NCBI GenBank assembly: GCA_051745395.1
Contig: JBNJEA010000187.1
Span: 1-5,028, forward strand
Length of the DNA stretch: 5,028 bases
Direction: 5' to 3'
DNA from: JBNJEA01 sp051745395
GTDB lineage: Bacteria > Desulfobacterota > Desulfobacteria > Desulfobacterales > Desulfosalsimonadaceae
The position numbers and the translations under genes were made by a program. The notes beneath the pieces were generated by a model, which saw nothing but the letters and a program-made list of their open reading frames with translations, was not told the DNA's origin and did no database searches. This document shows positions 4,182-5,028 of the stretch, in pieces. Positions within the stretch are counted from its first letter, which is position 1. Each line of letters begins with the position of its first letter.

Positions 4182-4188
4182 AAGTGTT

Positions 4189-5028
4189 TTAAATCTGCGG
4201 TGTCAGCCCGGCTGTAATGTCGACAAACTCCCCGGTTATGACAGCTTTGAGGGCATCTGGCAGAAAGGCCATGACATCAGTCGCCAGGTACCCGTGGGGC
4301 CCGCGCCGCTCGGCGAGGATGTCGGCGGCCGCACCGTGCAGATATACCGAAAGGGCCGCGGCTTCGGCCGGTGCATAGCCCTGGCAGATCCAGCCGGCGA
4401 TCATGCCGGTGAGCACGTCGCCCATGCCGCCGGAGGCCATGCCGGGGTTGCCGGTCGGATTGATATCGATGCGGCCGTCCGGGTGCGCAATCACCGTCCG
4501 GGCGCCTTTTAAAACCAGGTACACGCCGTAGGTTTCGGCAAATGCCCGGGCGGCCCCGATGCGGTCCTGCTGGATCTTTTTGGCAGACGTGGCCGTCAGG
4601 CGCGCCATTTCCCCGGGATGGGGGGTTAAAACGACTTCGGATTTGCTGTTTTTCAAAATTTCCGGATTTTCGGCCAGGTTGTTGATTCCGTCGGCATCCA
4701 CGACCACCGGCACCGGGCTTTGCCGGACCAGTTTTTCCACCAGTTTCCGGGTCTGCTCGGCGGTCCCCATGCCCGGGCCGAGTGCCAGGCAGTCTTTGCC
4801 GGAAAGCAGGTCCAGGATCTCTTCCGCCCCGGCATCCGACAGCACGCCCGCGCCGGTGTCGGCCAGGGGACGGGTCATGGCCTCGGTGACCTGGGGCTCG
4901 ACCGCGGCGTTGACGGTTTCCGGCACGCCCAGGGTGACCAGGCCGGCGCCGCTTCGCAGGGCCGACATGGCCGTCATGGCCGCCGCGCCCGTGGTGCCGG
5001 CCGCCCCGGCGACTGCCATCAGGTGGCC
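4189..5028 (-). CDS. nnr: ADP/ATP-dependent NAD(P)H-hydrate dehydratase domain (Nnr/NnrD), 5' end outside window
   Basis: This domain removes water from damaged (S)-NAD(P)HX using ADP or ATP, restoring NAD(P)H. The 279 visible residues form a nearly complete ribokinase-like YjeF C-terminal domain. Motifs seen are GHLMAVAGAAGTTGAAA at the window edge, SALRSGAGLVTLGVPE, CLALGPGMG, VVVDADGINNL, VVLTPHPGEMARL, VYLVLKGARTVIAHPDG, and the ADP/active-site segment NPTGNPGMASGGMGDVLTG. The reading frame is still open at 5028 with no start, and GHLM lies inside the family fold. The gene therefore begins beyond the window, probably with the YjeF N-terminal epimerase domain of the bifunctional bacterial form; that part is inferred. 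The start at 5019 is an internal Met. It is followed on the same strand by tsaE after a gap filled with repeats B3 and D2, which is wider than expected inside an operon. Confidence 0.95.
   Translation of the reverse strand, partial: GHLMAVAGAAGTTGAAAMTAMSALRSGAGLVTLGVPETVNAAVEPQVTEAMTRPLADTGAGVLSDAGAEEILDLLSGKDCLALGPGMGTAEQTRKLVEKLVRQSPVPVVVDADGINNLAENPEILKNSKSEVVLTPHPGEMARLTATSAKKIQQDRIGAARAFAETYGVYLVLKGARTVIAHPDGRIDINPTGNPGMASGGMGDVLTGMIAGWICQGYAPAEAAALSVYLHGAAADILAERRGPHGYLATDVMAFLPDALKAVITGEFVDITAGLTPQI

Noticed and set aside
3809..4192. Plus-strand 127-codon reading frame across B3 and D2
   Set aside because: It is made of two repeat elements. Strings such as SWMPVFTGMTG are the familiar false translation of REP-like palindromes, and there is no ribosome binding site.

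Overview
The window is a housekeeping stretch of a chromosome, with four recognisable protein genes and intergenic spaces packed with several families of short repeats. GC-rich coding sequence, the order nnr-tsaE-lysC on one strand, a selA-like gene start, heptamer tracts of the type GGTNTAA and hairpin repeats of the type CGCGCCAAG...CTTGGCGCG together suggest a sulfate-reducing Desulfobacterota (Desulfobacterales-like) bacterium. This placement is inference from gene content and repeat style; no taxonomic marker is present.

Layout from left to right. Positions 1-112 (minus) are the first 37 codons of a probable selA (selenocysteine synthase). Positions 113-953 hold no convincing gene. They contain a heptamer tract touching the selA start codon, a 244-bp structured element (D1, 252-495), a 168-bp element with 12-bp inverted ends (E, 498-665) and an interrupted hairpin repeat (B1, 836-905) just before pyrF. 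pyrF (954-1685, plus) is intact, and its last codons and stop are made by a second heptamer tract (1672-1748). Between pyrF and the convergent lysC lie a possible 35-residue single-membrane-span protein (1759-1866, minus) and a near-perfect long hairpin (B2, 1885-1978) followed by seven T on the plus strand.

The minus-strand cluster, read right to left, is nnr (ADP/ATP-dependent NAD(P)H-hydrate dehydratase domain, 5' end outside the window), tsaE (t6A tRNA modification ATPase) and lysC (aspartokinase). The nnr-tsaE gap of 391 bp is almost entirely repeat: B3 (3840-3896) and D2 (3923-4181), a second copy of D1. lysC contains a strong internal Shine-Dalgarno sequence and an in-frame ATG at codon 239. 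This is where alpha2beta2 aspartokinases start their separate regulatory beta subunit.

The genes serve unrelated core functions: UMP synthesis (pyrF), the aspartate amino-acid pathway (lysC), tRNA modification (tsaE), repair of hydrated NAD(P)H (nnr) and probably selenocysteine incorporation (selA). I see no defence system, CRISPR array, transposase, phage gene, tRNA or rRNA. The points worth following up are the internal lysC start, the D1/D2 and E elements, the heptamer tracts placed exactly at gene ends, and the small membrane ORF.
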